A DNA stretch of 64,000 nucleotides from an uncultured Cellvibrio sp. GTDB lineage: Bacteria > Pseudomonadota > Gammaproteobacteria > Pseudomonadales > Cellvibrionaceae. Positions 8,340 to 16,507 of this stretch are shown here, one piece after another. The position numbers and the translations under genes were made by a program. Positions within the stretch are counted from its first letter, which is position 1. Each line of letters begins with the position of its first letter. The notes beneath the pieces were generated by a model that made no database searches, was not told where the DNA came from, and worked only from the letters and a program-made list of their open reading frames with translations. The DNA lies in the NCBI GenBank assembly GCA_937958105.1, contig CALFXJ010000021.1, positions 62,001 through 126,000 of the forward strand, given 5' to 3'.

Positions 8340-9034
8340 TGACTGATAAAAAATCCCCTACCCTGGCTGATCCTCTCGACCCTGAACAGGTTGCGGACTA
8401 CCTCCGCCACCACCCGGAGTTTTTTGTTGATCATCAGGAGCTGTTGGGTGATTTATTCCTGCCTCACGAAAGCGGGCCGGCGGTCTCTCTGGTTGAGCGG
8501 CAGGTTTCCATCCTGCGCGAGCGCAACATCGACATGCGCAACCGCCTGAGCAAGCTGCTCGACAACGCCCGCGAAAACGACAAACTGTTTGATAAAACCA
8601 AGCGCCTGGTCCTCAGTCTGCTCGAAGGTCAGGACCTGGGCGATATTGTCGACGCTCTGCATTACAGCTTTGATAAAGACTTCAATATTCATTTCACCAG
8701 TCTGCAGCTGTACGGCAATATCAACAAACTTCCCAGCAGCCAGGCACAGGTGGTTTCCATCGCCGAGGCCCGTGAACATATTGCGCCTCTGCTAAAAAGC
8801 AATCGCGCCATGTGCGGCACCCTTGGACAAAAAGAGCTGACATTTTTATTCGGTAAACACGCCGGGGAAATCGGTTCTGTAGCTACCGTGCCGCTGATCC
8901 ACGGCACTACCTTCGGCATGCTGGCCATCGCCAACCGCGACCCCAATTATTATCGCTCCAGTATGGGCACCCTGTTTTTGGGCTATATTGCAGAAGTACT
9001 GAATCGCTTGTTGCCGAAATACTTACCGCGCTGA
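8339..9034 (+). CDS. DUF484 (GAF-like) family protein
   Basis: 231 aa. The DUF484 family is fixed between dapF and xerC in many gammaproteobacteria, but its function is unknown. Hallmarks: the N-terminal VADYLRHHPEFFVDHQELL helix-turn, a predicted coiled coil at about 50-95 (VERQVSILRERNIDMRNRL), and a GAF-like alpha/beta domain from about 95 onward with IGSVATVPLIHGTTFGMLAI. No membrane segment. Start overlaps the dapF stop. A regulatory or XerC-related role is often guessed from context but nothing in the sequence proves it. Confidence 0.9.
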   Translation: MTDKKSPTLADPLDPEQVADYLRHHPEFFVDHQELLGDLFLPHESGPAVSLVERQVSILRERNIDMRNRLSKLLDNARENDKLFDKTKRLVLSLLEGQDLGDIVDALHYSFDKDFNIHFTSLQLYGNINKLPSSQAQVVSIAEAREHIAPLLKSNRAMCGTLGQKELTFLFGKHAGEIGSVATVPLIHGTTFGMLAIANRDPNYYRSSMGTLFLGYIAEVLNRLLPKYLPR

Positions 9035-9068
9035 TTTATCCTTTTCCCACGAGCAACAGGATGCACGC

Positions 9069-9998
9069 ATGAATGAAGATGCACCGCCTTTTGCTGAAGA
9101 ACTCGCTGCGTTTCTTACCTATATGCGCAGCGAGAAACAATTCTCTCCCCTGACGCAGGAAAATTACCGGCGGGATCTGGAAAAATTCTGTCGCTTCTGC
9201 GCCAAGCAATCCGTGCATGAACTCGCCGCCATTCATCCCCAGCTCATTCGCCAGGGTGTTGCCACACTGCATCGCAGCGGCATTGGTGGCAAAAGCCTGC
9301 AACGCTGGCTCTCTTCACTGCGCAGTTTTTTCCGCTTTGCAATCAAGTGCGGCTGGATGAAGAACAATCCTGCCGACGGCATACAGGCTCCCAAGTCCCC
9401 CCAAAAGTTACCCAAGACGATGGATGTGGATCAGACGGCGCAGTTTGTTGAAGTCGGCGGTGATAGTTTTATTGCGCGACGGGATCGTGCACTACTGGAA
9501 TTGATTTATTCATCCGGGCTGCGCCTGGCAGAGGTGACGGGTTTAAATCTTTACGACATCGATCTGCAGGAAGGCATGGTCAATGTCACCGGCAAAGGTT
9601 CAAAGCAGCGCATCCTGCCGGTGGGTCGCTATGCTATTGCGGCGTTGCAGGAGTGGCTGCCGGAACGCGCACGCCAGGCTCCGGCCGATCAAACCGCATT
9701 GTTTATTACGCAGCGCGGAACGCGTATCAGTCATCGTGCTGTGCAGCTGCGTATGCAGCAGTTAAGTGCGCAGCAGGGTATGGATAACCCGGTACACCCG
9801 CACATGCTGCGCCACTCGTTTGCCAGCCATGTGCTGGAGTCCAGCGGCGATCTGCGTTTGGTGCAGGAGTTGCTGGGGCACGCAAATATTTCTACTACGC
9901 AGATTTATACGCATCTGGATTTTCAGCATCTGGCGAAGGTGTATGACAAAGCGCATCCGCGGGCGCAGCGGAAGACGGATGCTTCGGAGTTTGATTGA
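9069..9998 (+). CDS. xerC: Tyrosine recombinase XerC
   Basis: 309 aa. Site-specific recombinase that with XerD resolves chromosome dimers at dif. The N-terminal SAM-like core-binding domain spans about 8-100. The catalytic domain has the full set R152 (SSGLRLAEV), K176 (GKGSKQR), H245 and R248 (HMLRHSF), H271 (LGHANI) and nucleophile Y280 (QIYTHLD). The position after dapF and DUF484 is the conserved one and favours XerC over XerD. It is the last gene of the operon: the next ~220 bases hold only an inverted-repeat element. The HAD-phosphatase gene that often follows xerC is absent here. Confidence 0.93.
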   Translation: MNEDAPPFAEELAAFLTYMRSEKQFSPLTQENYRRDLEKFCRFCAKQSVHELAAIHPQLIRQGVATLHRSGIGGKSLQRWLSSLRSFFRFAIKCGWMKNNPADGIQAPKSPQKLPKTMDVDQTAQFVEVGGDSFIARRDRALLELIYSSGLRLAEVTGLNLYDIDLQEGMVNVTGKGSKQRILPVGRYAIAALQEWLPERARQAPADQTALFITQRGTRISHRAVQLRMQQLSAQQGMDNPVHPHMLRHSFASHVLESSGDLRLVQELLGHANISTTQIYTHLDFQHLAKVYDKAHPRAQRKTDASEFD

Positions 9999-10030
9999 TT
10001 GGTTTGGTGTGTGGTTGGGTTTGCGGAGAC

Positions 10031-10134
10031 GTTAGTGGCGAAGTCGGGTGCGGGACACGCCGTGAATACATCCCTGTAGGCTCGACACCGGCATCCATGC
10101 CGGTGACGGTCCCGCACCCGACCCCACCACTAAC
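10031..10134. repeat. 104-bp inverted-repeat element downstream of xerC
   Basis: Outer arms GTTAGTGG (10031-10038) / CCACTAAC (10127-10134) and inner arms GTCGGGTGCGGGAC (10043-10056) / GTCCCGCACCCGAC (10109-10122) are perfect complements. Inside is a third hairpin, CACCGGCAT / ATGCCGGTG (10086-10105). The whole folds as a long stem with a branch. It encodes nothing and lies between the convergent xerC and polysaccharide-lyase genes. It could be a REP/MITE-like repeat, a bidirectional terminator, or both. The remainder of 9999-10222 shows nothing else. Confidence 0.85.
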
Positions 10135-10222
10135 TTTGTGCTGTTTGATTTAGCAATTATTTTTAAAGTTAGAAACGCCTCTTCGAAGGTTTTAATTTAG
10201 ATTTTCCGGCCAAAGCGCATAA

Positions 10223-10960
10223 TTAGTTACAGGTCACTGCCTTATTATCCCACCGAACCTGCTTCAAACTTTTTCCTTCCCGCACGTTATCGATGTAAAT
10301 TTTTTCTACGCGATCTTCCCGGGCACGCAGGATGCCGATCTGGGTGAACATGCTTTCGTCGGAGGCATGGAGGGTTTTGAAGAATTGTTTTCCCATGTCT
10401 TCGCCGTCGAGCCAGACCTGAGTGAACCCTTTGGTTGCATCGGTGGACCAGCCGATATGCAGGACCAGGTCGTGCCATTTACCTGCCGAGGCGAAGCCGG
10501 GCTTTACCCAGAAGGGTGTAGCTGCTGCACTTTCCTGGAAGCTGATGTCTTCGCCGGTAATGTTGAAGCGCAGCATTTGGCGGTAACTTTTGTCGGATTC
10601 CCAGTAGCCGGTTTCGTGTTTGTTTTCCGAAAGGGGCTGCGGCAGATAGAAGCTCCAGCCGAAGAAGGTTTCTTTGCCTTCGCCAATCCGTTCAGCTGCG
10701 GGTTTGTAGTTAAATTCGGTTCGATTCAGATTTTCGTTGCCGTGCCAGAGCATGTCCGGTTCGCCGGTAATCATGGCCTGGCCTGCGTACTGCCCTTCGT
10801 AGACGCAGGTGTCCTGTACAGACAGCCCGTGTGGATTCAGAAGGTAACTCCATTGAGAAAGATCGCCGCTTTCGAAATCACCGCGCCACAGATGGGCTTC
10901 TTGTGTTGTGCAGCCGCTGCTGATGAGGATGGATAGTAAGAGGAAAATAATCTTGTTCAT
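10223..10960 (-). CDS. Lipid-anchored heparin-lyase-like polysaccharide lyase
   Basis: 245 aa from the Met at 10960, chosen because MNKIIFLLLSILISSGC gives a complete lipoprotein signal with lipobox ISSGC; a 20-residue upstream extension would spoil it. The rest is a beta-jelly-roll of the polysaccharide lyase family that includes heparin lyase I and glucuronan lyase (Pfam Polysacc_lyase): WRGDFESGDLSQW, FGWSFYLP, GKWHDLVLHIGWS, VWLDGEDMG, IYIDNVREG. Such enzymes cleave uronic-acid polymers by beta-elimination; substrate not predictable. A paralogue of the same family occurs at 40890-41657 inside the exopolysaccharide locus. It is followed by the xerC-side repeat and preceded by a terminator, so it stands alone. 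Confidence 0.75.
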   Translation of the reverse strand: MNKIIFLLLSILISSGCTTQEAHLWRGDFESGDLSQWSYLLNPHGLSVQDTCVYEGQYAGQAMITGEPDMLWHGNENLNRTEFNYKPAAERIGEGKETFFGWSFYLPQPLSENKHETGYWESDKSYRQMLRFNITGEDISFQESAAATPFWVKPGFASAGKWHDLVLHIGWSTDATKGFTQVWLDGEDMGKQFFKTLHASDESMFTQIGILRAREDRVEKIYIDNVREGKSLKQVRWDNKAVTCN

Positions 10961-11026
10961 AAACTGCCGTGTCTCGTTGTTATTAGAATGAAAATGCCAA
11001 CGGATTTTACTGCGAGCCACCTAAAC

Positions 11027-11060
11027 AAAAACGCCAGAAGGGATAGTTTCTGGCGTTTTT
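11027..11060 (-). terminator. Rho-independent terminator of potABCD
   Basis: AAAAACGCCAGAA (11027-11039) pairs with TTCTGGCGTTTTT (11048-11060) over an 8-base loop. Read on the minus strand it begins 10 bases after the potD stop and ends in a T-run; the symmetric A/T ends would also work for the plus strand. Confidence 0.85.
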
Positions 11061-11069
11061 GTTTTGCGA

Positions 11070-12146
11070 TTACTGGCCGGCTTTAAGCATCTGCCAGTAT
11101 CTTTCATACACCAGGATGGTGTCACCCAGGTCCTGATGGAAGCTGCCGCGATCAATGTCGGCTTTATCCGGGAAGACAATCTTATTGTTGCGCAACTCCT
11201 CGTCCAACAGGGCAATGGCTGGAATGTTCGGCGCTGCATAGCCCAGCTCCTCGATCGCAGCCTTGCCGCTTTCGGCACGCAACATAAAGTCGATAAATTT
11301 GTGCGCGTTGGCTACGTTGGCTGCACCTTTGGGAATAACGAAACTGTCGACCCAAAGCACCGCACCCTCTTCCGGATAGATGTAGGTAAGGTTCGGCAGC
11401 TCTTCCTGGGCCATGTAGGCTTCACCGTTCCAGATGGCGCCGATGCTGACTTCGCCCTTGATCATCGGAGACTTGGGTGAGTCGGAGTTGATCATCTTGA
11501 TGCTCGGCCACAGCGCCTTCAGTTTTTCGTAGGCTGCGCGGATCTCTTCTTCGTTGGTGGAGTTGTTTTCAAATCCTGCTACACGCAAACCGACGTAGAA
11601 GTTATCGCGTACGTCGTCCATGATCATCAGCTTACCGGCATATTCCGGCTTCCACAGATCCGCCCACTTGGTGATCTGGCTCGGGTCAACATCATCAGCG
11701 TTGACCGCGATGGAAGTACTGCCCCACAGATACGGAACACTGTATTCGTTGTCCGGATCATAAGGCTTGTTCAGCAGAGATGGATCAAGGTTGGCGTAGT
11801 TGTTCAGCAGCTCTTTGTTGATGGGCTGAATCAGACCTTCCTTACGCATCTTCTCAACATAAAATGTGGAAGGTACGGCAATGTCGTAGCCTTTGCCATC
11901 CAGCAGTTTCAGTTTGGAGTACATCGCCTCGTTACTTTCGTAAGTGGCGTATTCCACCTGAATACCGGTTTCTTTGGTAAACGCCCGCAATACATCTTCC
12001 GGAATGTATTCGGTCCAGTTGTAGATCACCACTTTTTCTTTGGTGTTGGATGCCGATGCCGCTGCAGTTTCACTGGTGCCGGATTTATCGCTGCACCCAC
12101 TCAGTACCCAGGCAACGGCGATGGCAAATGCCCACATTTTTTTCAT
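11070..12146 (-). CDS. potD: Spermidine/putrescine-binding lipoprotein PotD
   Basis: 358 aa from Met at 12146, with SD GAGGAGC upstream; an upstream extension overlaps potC and is rejected. Lipobox VLSGC predicts anchoring. The mature part is a type-2 periplasmic binding protein of the polyamine family: VVIYNWTEYIPEDVLRAFTK, YATYESNEAMYSKL, DIAVPSTFYVEKM, PYLWGSTSIAVNADD, GAIWNGEAYMA, FIDFMLRAES. It captures polyamine in the periplasm for the PotABC transporter encoded just upstream. It is the last gene of the operon (1 base after potC) and is followed by a strong terminator. Putrescine or another polyamine preference cannot be told by eye. Confidence 0.88.
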   Translation of the reverse strand: MKKMWAFAIAVAWVLSGCSDKSGTSETAAASASNTKEKVVIYNWTEYIPEDVLRAFTKETGIQVEYATYESNEAMYSKLKLLDGKGYDIAVPSTFYVEKMRKEGLIQPINKELLNNYANLDPSLLNKPYDPDNEYSVPYLWGSTSIAVNADDVDPSQITKWADLWKPEYAGKLMIMDDVRDNFYVGLRVAGFENNSTNEEEIRAAYEKLKALWPSIKMINSDSPKSPMIKGEVSIGAIWNGEAYMAQEELPNLTYIYPEEGAVLWVDSFVIPKGAANVANAHKFIDFMLRAESGKAAIEELGYAAPNIPAIALLDEELRNNKIVFPDKADIDRGSFHQDLGDTILVYERYWQMLKAGQ

Positions 12147-12147
12147 C

Positions 12148-12915
12148 TTAGCGCTCCTCACGTAAAAGAAGTTGGGAAATGATGACCAATACCAACGACA
12201 CCACCAACAGGAGTGTCGAAATGGCATTTACCTCCGGTGAAACACCGACACGCACCATGGAATATACCTTGAGCGGTAATATTTCATAACCCGGTCCGGT
12301 GACAAATGCGCTCACAATCACGTCGTCCAGTGACAGAGTGAAGCTCAATAACCATCCAGATGCGACAGCAGGAACAGCCAGCGGCAGGATAATTTTCCAG
12401 AAGATGCGACTTTCCGATGCGCCGAGGTCGCGGGCAGCTTCCAGCATCTTCACATCAAAACCGCGCAGGCGGGAGTACACCGCAATAATCACAAACGGCA
12501 GACAGAAGGTGATGTGCGCCAGCAACAGAGAGATGAAGCCCAGCTCGATACCAATGGCGATGAAGATAATCAGCAATGAAATTGCCATCACAATGTCCGG
12601 TGTCAGCATGCTGATAAAGACCATGGACGACAGCGCCGCCTTACCACGGAACTGGTAGCGATAGAGTGCAACTGCGCCGAGCGTGCCGATGATCGTCGCT
12701 ACTGTAGCCGCAACCACCGCGATGGTCAGCGAATGCGTGGCGGCGGTCATCAGACTTTCATTAGCCAGCAGCCGCTCATACCATTTGAGGGTAAAGCCTT
12801 GCCAGCTGGTACCGTAGCGCGAATCGTTAAACGAGTTAACCACCAGCACGCCAATCGGCAGGTAGATAAAAAACAGAATCAGGGCCAGGAAGCCGAATCT
12901 AAAAGTCCGAATCAT
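12148..12915 (-). CDS. potC: Polyamine ABC transporter permease PotC
   Basis: 255 aa from Met at 12915 (MIRTFRFG); a 24-residue upstream extension lies inside potB and is rejected. Six predicted membrane helices and the permease EAA loop (MLEAARDLGASESRIFWKI) that contacts the ATPase. It forms the inner-membrane channel with PotB. Overlaps the potB end by 17 bases and is followed after 1 base by potD, a tightly coupled operon. Confidence 0.9.
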   Translation of the reverse strand: MIRTFRFGFLALILFFIYLPIGVLVVNSFNDSRYGTSWQGFTLKWYERLLANESLMTAATHSLTIAVVAATVATIIGTLGAVALYRYQFRGKAALSSMVFISMLTPDIVMAISLLIIFIAIGIELGFISLLLAHITFCLPFVIIAVYSRLRGFDVKMLEAARDLGASESRIFWKIILPLAVPAVASGWLLSFTLSLDDVIVSAFVTGPGYEILPLKVYSMVRVGVSPEVNAISTLLLVVSLVLVIISQLLLREER

Positions 12916-13768
12916 TGATGCCTCCCTGACGGCTGACAAATTTTGCAGCGCGGAAATACAACCACAGCATGAAGCCGAGCAAGACAATCAACAGCACGCT
13001 TAACGCCGAACCAAACGGCCAGTCGCGGGTGTTGAGGAACTGGGTCTTGATCACATTTCCAAGCAGCAGGTTTTTACCACCCAGCAGGTCAGAGATGTAG
13101 AACATGCCCATCGCTGGCAACAACACCATCAGGCAACCCGCCACAATGCCCGGCGATGTCAGCGGAACGGTGATGCGCCAGAAGCGACTGAAGGCACCGG
13201 CACCGAGATCCTTGGCAGCATGCAGCAGCCGGACATCAACTTTTTCAAGAGCGGAAAACAATGGCAGCACCATAAAAGGCAAGAGGATGTAACTCAGGCC
13301 GAGCACCACCGCAAATTTGGTGTACAGCAGTTGCAGCGGTTTCTCGATCAGCCCGAGGCTCAACAGCAGGTTGTTGATCAATCCTTTGTTGCCGAGGATA
13401 AATTGCAGCGCGTAGGTACGGACCAGCGAATTGGTCCAGAACGGCAGGATCACCAGGAACAGCAGGATCGGCTGCCAGCGTTTCGGCAGCTGAACGATGC
13501 ACATCGCGAAGGGATAGCCGATCAGCAGGCAGACGATCATCGCCAGCAGGGACATGCCCAGCGAATCCACCAGAACCTGCAGATAAAGCAGGTCCAATGT
13601 GCGAACGTAGTTCTCCACATTGACCGGCAGCGCGATGGTGTTGACGGTATCACGGGTCAGGAAGCTGGTAATTAACACCAGCAGGTTGGGCACAAAAACA
13701 AACAGTGCCAGCCAGACCGTGATAAGACCGATGGCCCAGAAGCGAAACTGACTAATGTGCTGCTTCAT
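12899..13768 (-). CDS. potB: Polyamine ABC transporter permease PotB
   Basis: 289 aa, six predicted membrane helices, starting MKQHISQFRFW. The EAA loop LLHAAKDLGAGAFSRFWRI is present. Partner of PotC in the import channel. Start overlaps the end of potA by 17 bases and its end overlaps potC by 17 bases, so translation is coupled along the operon. Confidence 0.9.
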   Translation of the reverse strand: MKQHISQFRFWAIGLITVWLALFVFVPNLLVLITSFLTRDTVNTIALPVNVENYVRTLDLLYLQVLVDSLGMSLLAMIVCLLIGYPFAMCIVQLPKRWQPILLFLVILPFWTNSLVRTYALQFILGNKGLINNLLLSLGLIEKPLQLLYTKFAVVLGLSYILLPFMVLPLFSALEKVDVRLLHAAKDLGAGAFSRFWRITVPLTSPGIVAGCLMVLLPAMGMFYISDLLGGKNLLLGNVIKTQFLNTRDWPFGSALSVLLIVLLGFMLWLYFRAAKFVSRQGGINDSDF

Positions 13769-14858
13769 AAGGCAATACCACTTCCCAACCCGGCACCCAC
13801 TTTACGGCGACGCTTTGGTTCAGACTGTAATCAAAGGATGGGTCATCCTCATCAAAAAATTCGCTGGTTATCAGCTCCGCGCCGGAAGGCAGACGGATGA
13901 TGGAATCCAGGGTTTTACCTTTGTAGTTGCGCTCGACAATCTTACCCACCAGCGTCTGGCTGGTCTGTACATCTTCGAGGTATTCCACCCGCAGGTCTTC
14001 GGGACGTAAAAGCACATTAACCCGATCGCCCACTTTGAAGTTGTGCTCGGCGTGCAGCGTCCACTGCATGCCTTCCACTTTAACTTCGTATTCGTGATTA
14101 CCATCGATAGCCACGATCTCGCCGTCAAGCTGATTGATTTCGCCAATAAACTTCGCCACAAACAGGTTGGCCGGCTGCTCATAAATTTCGCGCGGCGTGC
14201 CCAGCTGCTGCACCTTGCCTTTATACATGACCACTACCCGGTCGGACATGGACAACGCTTCTTCCTGGTCGTGAGTCACGTAGACAAATGTAATGCCCAG
14301 CTTGCGCTGCAGGCGTTTCAGTTCTACCTGCATCTGCTGACGCAGTTTGTAATCCAGCGCGCTGAGGGATTCGTCGAGCAGCAGTAATTTTGGACGATTG
14401 ACCACTGCACGGGCGATAGCAACCCGCTGCTGCTGCCCACCGGACAGCTGATTAGGTTTGCGTTGCGCAAAGTCGCCCAGGCGAACCATCTCCAGCGCTT
14501 CCATGACACGCGGTTTTATCTCTTCTTTCGGCACTTTGCTCATCTTCAAGCCAAAGGCCACGTTGTCGAACACCGTCATGTGGGGGAAAAGCGCGTAACT
14601 CTGGAAAACCGTGTTTACCGGACGTTTTTCCGCCGGCATCCGGGCGATATCCTGTCCCGCCAAAAGAATTTCGCCCACGTCGGCATCTTCCAGGCCGGCA
14701 ATCATGCGCAATACGGTGGTTTTACCGCAGCCGGAGGGGCCCAGAAGAGTGAAGAATTCACCATCAAAGATGGTCAGATCGAAGCTATCCAGGACGCGGT
14801 TGTCGCCATAGGTTTTCGACAACTGCTTCAGTATCAGCAGGGGACGCGGTTCATTCAC
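13752..14858 (-). CDS. potA: Polyamine ABC transporter ATPase PotA
   Basis: 368 aa from a GTG at 14858, preceded by AAGAGGAG about 10 bases upstream; an ATG further upstream (14960) would add 34 atypical residues. Walker A GPSGCGKTT, Q-loop VFQSYALFPHMTV, signature LSGGQQQRVAIARA, Walker B LLLLDESLSALD and switch His THDQEEAL are intact. The C-terminal TOBE-type domain (about 245-368) is typical of PotA/MalK-type importers. It powers polyamine uptake by PotBC with PotD. First gene of potABCD, with a long leader containing interlocked inverted repeats. Confidence 0.9.
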   Translation of the reverse strand: MNEPRPLLILKQLSKTYGDNRVLDSFDLTIFDGEFFTLLGPSGCGKTTVLRMIAGLEDADVGEILLAGQDIARMPAEKRPVNTVFQSYALFPHMTVFDNVAFGLKMSKVPKEEIKPRVMEALEMVRLGDFAQRKPNQLSGGQQQRVAIARAVVNRPKLLLLDESLSALDYKLRQQMQVELKRLQRKLGITFVYVTHDQEEALSMSDRVVVMYKGKVQQLGTPREIYEQPANLFVAKFIGEINQLDGEIVAIDGNHEYEVKVEGMQWTLHAEHNFKVGDRVNVLLRPEDLRVEYLEDVQTSQTLVGKIVERNYKGKTLDSIIRLPSGAELITSEFFDEDDPSFDYSLNQSVAVKWVPGWEVVLPYEAAH

Positions 14859-15023
14859 CGTGACTGTGCTCCTCTTTAAGTCGTTAGGTCGTGGCGGTGA
14901 ACCCGGAATCAGGTACTCACGACGATCAGCCACTGTAAAGCGGTTAGCCCAGACAAACAAACGGCCAGCCGGGAGGAGTTGACCTGGACGGTCAAGGACT
15001 CGTTGCTGGGCGCGGATGCCGCT

Positions 15024-15122
15024 GGTTTACTCGCGAAATTTTCACCGTCTTTTGCTTAGCTGTTCGCGGTAAACCTTGCAACGATTCAAGAGTGCGGGAC
15101 ATTAGCCATAGGCAAAAGACGG
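15024..15122 (-). promoter_or_regulatory. Interlocked inverted repeats in the potABCD leader
   Basis: Two complementary pairs interleave as A-B-A'-B'. Pair A: GGTTTACTCGCGAA (15024-15037) with TTCGCGGTAAACC (15063-15075), complementary except one bulge. Pair B: CCGTCTTTTGC (15045-15055) with GCAAAAGACGG (15112-15122), perfect. In RNA this is the topology of a pseudoknot, or two mutually exclusive hairpins. It lies 166-264 bases upstream of the potA GTG. A cis-acting RNA regulator or paired operators are possible. The rest of 14859-15239 shows nothing I can name. Confidence 0.5.
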
Positions 15123-15239
15123 CACATTTTACTCATAGCGTTCCCCAAAAATCCAGCATCCGGCCGTGCAAAAATCACACAGCGCTAATTCGCTGGCCTG
15201 GGGCGCTCCGAGATGGAAAAAACAGGCAAAAAGAAGGGA

Positions 15240-15276
15240 TAAAAACAACTTGGCCCCGCAGTTGCGAGGCCAAGTT
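15240..15276 (-). terminator. Rho-independent terminator of the sutA-like gene
   Basis: On the minus strand a 9-bp stem AACTTGGCC / GGCCAAGTT (15247-15255 with 15268-15276) is followed by GTTTTTA. It begins 25 bases after the stop of the gene ending at 15301. Confidence 0.85.
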
Positions 15277-15300
15277 GGAAGATTCCTGCACGGATCGCCA

Positions 15301-15603
15301 TTAAATGGGGCGGCCGCCGTAATCCGGGCTTGGTTTTTTTGGTGGGTCCGCGGTTACGTTAGCGGGAATCTCATTAATTTTGCCCCCGCGCGCCAGAAAC
15401 TGTGCGACTTGATCGTCGATCTCGTCACGGATGCGCTGACGGGAAGCGATGCTGAAGTCTTCGATAACTTCAACGGTTGGCGCCTTGCTGGACGACGAGA
15501 AACTCAGTTCATCACTGTCAAGGGTACCAACGTCCTCATCATCCTCTTCGGCTTCGATGGGCTCATCTACATCATCATCGTTAAGGGGTTCATCAGTAGC
15601 CAT
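15301..15603 (-). CDS. sutA: SutA-like RNA-polymerase-associated regulator
   Basis: 100 aa from Met at 15603 (MATDEPLNDDD). The N-terminal half is very acidic (Asp/Glu-rich, about residues 4-35), then a Ser-rich patch. The C-terminal helix and tail RDEIDDQVAQFLARGGKI ... NVTADPPKKP ... YGGRPI match what I recall of SutA, the Pseudomonas slow-growth regulator that binds RNA polymerase and boosts rRNA and maintenance genes. The neighbourhood (glnK-amtB, yifB) also resembles the Pseudomonas sutA region. It is monocistronic with its own terminator. The alternative is an uncharacterised acidic protein of the same family. Confidence 0.7.
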   Translation of the reverse strand: MATDEPLNDDDVDEPIEAEEDDEDVGTLDSDELSFSSSSKAPTVEVIEDFSIASRQRIRDEIDDQVAQFLARGGKINEIPANVTADPPKKPSPDYGGRPI

Positions 15604-16082
15604 ATTATCACCTGGTATCTTGAACTGTGGGAGGCACAAAGCCAGACCATTTTTTCGGCTAGCCGTTCGCTTCGCCTAATTTATAGCGCAGGCCTGTTTA
15701 AACGTCATGTGAAGCAGCTGATTTTTTTAGGCTTTTTTTATCTTATTTCACAAAAGCCCAAAATAATTTGGTTATTAACCATGGCCACTTCACCTGTTAC
15801 CGTTAAACGGCCGGCGTTTCTGTTTGTTCCACTGTCACCGGACGGCACAGCGGAGTCGAAAAAAATGAGTGATGGATGTGCATGAAAATCAGACACAGGA
15901 GAAGGGAAAACCGGAATATTTTTCCCGCAAGCTGCGTATAATCTGCCGCAGTTTACGCAGCAGACCGACGGCAACCTGGGAATAGTCAGGCAGATCCGCT
16001 CGCGCCAGTCGTACAGGTGATCCTGTTACACCGTCACAGCCAATTGCCATGCACAGATCGACTCATTTTTCGGGCTATTCTA
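15604..16082. other. Divergent intergenic region sutA / small membrane protein
   Basis: 479 bases with no credible gene; a 78-codon minus-strand frame at 15738-15974 has no RBS or family resemblance. T- and A-rich runs at 15720-15780 may hold the sutA promoter. A TATAAT at 15937-15942 has no good -35 and sits inside a weak dyad (CTGCGTA ... TTACGCAG). Nothing else seen. Confidence 0.4.
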
Positions 16083-16427
16083 ATGAATGTGAAACCGCTA
16101 TTGAAATACTTTCCTGAAATTCATCATCTGCCGCAGGAGAGCCAGCTTCGCCTGTTGCAGAATGCCCATGAGCAGGCTTTCGGCGCTCATAACAAGTTGC
16201 GTATCTGGCGAAGCAATCTGGTGGGGTTTGGTTTGCTGGTTGTGGTGTGTACCCTGATTATTGCGGTTATTGGTCCGCAGCTTCATCTTCAGAGGAGTAC
16301 CACCGGGATTCTGCTGATGTTAATCGTTTTTCCTGGATTTATGCTGATACAACACCGCCGCTACCTGGCTACGCTGCGACCGGTGGTCAAGCAGCTCCTC
16401 AGTCAATCCGATAATCCGCAGGTATAA
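16083..16427 (+). CDS. Small two-helix membrane protein, unknown function
   Basis: 114 aa from the ATG at 16083; a 22-residue upstream extension has no support. N-terminal ~45 residues are soluble and amphipathic (LPQESQLRLLQNAHEQAF). Two hydrophobic helices follow at about 48-66 (VGFGLLVVVCTLIIAVIG) and 75-90 (GILLMLIVFPGFMLIQ), then a basic tail. I do not recognise the family. The gene converges on glnK, whose terminators lie just past its stop. Function cannot be inferred. Confidence 0.6.
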   Translation: MNVKPLLKYFPEIHHLPQESQLRLLQNAHEQAFGAHNKLRIWRSNLVGFGLLVVVCTLIIAVIGPQLHLQRSTTGILLMLIVFPGFMLIQHRRYLATLRPVVKQLLSQSDNPQV

Positions 16428-16430
16428 AAA

Positions 16431-16455
16431 AGCAGCGCACCGAGGTAGCGCTGCT
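16431..16455 (-). terminator. Distal terminator hairpin of the amtB-glnK unit
   Basis: AGCAGCGC (16431-16438) pairs with GCGCTGCT (16448-16455). On the minus strand it is followed by a run of six T. It is the second of two hairpins downstream of glnK and also lies 4 bases past the stop of the convergent membrane-protein gene. Confidence 0.7.
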
Positions 16456-16468
16456 GTGACAGCCTTTG

Positions 16469-16492
16469 CAAAAAAACCGTCCTGCTGACGGT
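16469..16492 (-). terminator. Proximal terminator of glnK
   Basis: ACCGTC / GACGGT (16476-16481 with 16487-16492, 5-base loop) followed on the minus strand by a T-run. It lies 16 bases past the glnK stop. Together with the 16431 hairpin it forms a tandem terminator. Confidence 0.75.
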
Positions 16493-16507
16493 TCCGCATG
16501 ATGGAAT

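Noticed and set aside
10367..10936. 189-codon frame opposite the polysaccharide lyase
   Set aside because: Antisense shadow of a clear lipoprotein gene; no RBS and no recognisable domain.
15738..15974. 78-codon frame on the minus strand
   Set aside because: No RBS, no domain, Cys-rich start without pattern and position in a promoter region; treated as chance.
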